Assembly: GCA_905204385.1 (NCBI GenBank) | Contig: CAJKZL010000117.1 | Location: 1-8,315 of the forward strand | DNA: 8,315 bases | Reading direction: 5' to 3' | Source: an uncultured Odoribacter sp. | GTDB taxonomy: Bacteria; Bacteroidota; Bacteroidia; Bacteroidales; Marinifilaceae | In this document: in pieces, positions 7,637-8,315 of the stretch | How the letters are laid out: every line of letters begins with the position of its first letter | How positions within the stretch are numbered: the stretch's first letter is position 1 | Position numbers and translations under genes: made by a program | The notes under the pieces: generated by a model | What the model was told of the DNA's origin: nothing | Database searches by the model: none | The model's input: only the letters and a program-made list of their open reading frames with translations

Positions 7637-8315
7637 TTACTCTGTCTTCACCGCATCCACCGGATTGGCATTGGCAGCTTTCCAACTTTGCCAGGACACC
7701 GTAATCAACGTAATCACCAAAGTCAGCAGAAAAGCCAGTAAAAAGACCCAGCCCTGAATAGGCGGCCGATAAGGATAACTGTCCAGCCAACGGTCCACCA
7801 GCAAGTAGCCTAACGGAACAGCAACGATAAATCCGATCATAATCAACCGGAGAAAGATGCGATTCAGCATCCACAGCATTTGATATCCCGATGCTCCGTT
7901 GATTTTGCGGATGCCCACTTCCTTTACCTTATAACGGATATTGAAGAGGATCAATCCATAAATTCCTGCCAAAGAGATGATCACCGTAATCGAGCAGAAA
8001 AGCGAAATCAACCGGGACATATTTTCTTCCTGCCGATACAAGCGGTCGATAAAATCATCCAAAAAAGCAATATCACAATTCTCCAATCCCAAGTGGGCAA
8101 AACAATCTTTCAGATAGACCATCGTCTCATGAGTCCGTTCAGGCCTGATTTTTATCAAAAGATATTCATACCACATGTCATCGCCGCATATAAAAGCCAT
8201 CGGTTCAATTTTATGATGGAGACTGGCGAAATTCACATTTTCGGCAAAACCCAATACCGTCACCGGATTCCTGAAAGCGGCGAATACCTCTTTCCCTATA
8301 GATTCCTGCAAGCCG
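7637..8315 (-). CDS. FtsX/MacB-like ABC transporter permease, C-terminal part (5' end outside window)
   Basis: The frame stays open to the right edge, so only the C-terminal 226 or so residues are seen; full Bacteroidota members are usually near 800 residues with two FtsX-type modules. The visible part begins in the periplasmic (MacB-PCD-like) domain with the family-typical FASLHHKIEPM, then has three membrane helices (about 101-122, 155-175 and 188-208, numbering from 8311). Between the first two is the cytoplasmic EVGIRKINGAS segment that contacts the ATPase, and the tail NPVDAVKTE is typical. A TTG at 8311 is an internal codon, not a start. Such permeases with a MacB-like ATPase act as mechanotransmission machines for export or signalling; no substrate can be inferred, and the ATPase gene is not in the window. 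The gene runs toward the TPR gene and stops at 7637. Confidence 0.93.
   Translation of the reverse strand, partial: GLQESIGKEVFAAFRNPVTVLGFAENVNFASLHHKIEPMAFICGDDMWYEYLLIKIRPERTHETMVYLKDCFAHLGLENCDIAFLDDFIDRLYRQEENMSRLISLFCSITVIISLAGIYGLILFNIRYKVKEVGIRKINGASGYQMLWMLNRIFLRLIMIGFIVAVPLGYLLVDRWLDSYPYRPPIQGWVFLLAFLLTLVITLITVSWQSWKAANANPVDAVKTE

Noticed and set aside
7530..7874. Open frame on the - strand, and others on the + strand at 7504-7757, around the TPR/permease junction.
   Set aside because: They overlap the well-supported permease and TPR frames, lack family resemblance, and look like shadow frames.
1..8315. Signs of a mobile element, phage, CRISPR array, toxin-antitoxin pair or defence system.
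   Set aside because: No transposase, integrase, regularly spaced repeats, tRNA-flanked site or defence domain is visible; all genes are recognisable housekeeping, sensing or envelope families with no obvious change in composition.

Overview
The window looks like a chromosomal segment of a Bacteroidales-type Bacteroidota, probably a gut or oral relative of Bacteroides, Odoribacter or Porphyromonas. The reasons are a bcp-recA pair with Bacteroides-like proteins, a dipeptidyl-peptidase closely resembling Porphyromonas gingivalis DPP5, a multi-PAS histidine kinase of the style common in Bacteroides, A-rich start-codon leaders instead of strong Shine-Dalgarno sites, and matches to the Bacteroidota -7 promoter element (TAnnTTTG). 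I cannot assign genus or species. Five complete genes and one partial gene fill the window. No tRNA, rRNA, CRISPR array, insertion sequence or phage gene was seen, and no gene-free stretch exceeds 300 bases (the longest is 236).

Left part, + strand: bcp (66-518, thiol peroxidase) is followed after 72 bases by recA (591-1637). No hairpin separates them, so they are probably one transcription unit joining peroxide defence and DNA repair. A strong A/T-rich hairpin (1659-1694) ends it. Only 28 bases later begins a DPP5-like S9 peptidase (1723-3807) with a lipoprotein signal, presumably used to take dipeptides from oligopeptides in the cell envelope.

Middle: the peptidase converges on a large cytoplasmic sensor histidine kinase on the - strand (3912-6683; PAS-GAF-PAS-PAS-PAS-HisKA-HATPase). 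A 14-bp hairpin between them can serve as terminator. The kinase has no receiver domain and no response regulator within the window.

Right part: a 236-base divergent region holds a good - strand promoter for the kinase, a -7-like element for the opposite gene and two short dyads. It leads into a secreted TPR protein (6920-7570, + strand). That gene converges on the 3' part of an FtsX/MacB-type ABC permease (- strand), whose 5' part lies beyond the right edge. A perfect 14-bp hairpin without a T-run lies between them.

Overall the region is ordinary housekeeping and envelope-sensing content. I found no clear sign of a new system. The points most worth a second look are the apparent lipidation of the DPP5-like enzyme, the recA terminator lying in that gene's leader, the orphan kinase facing a secreted TPR gene, and unexplained dyads in the leaders.
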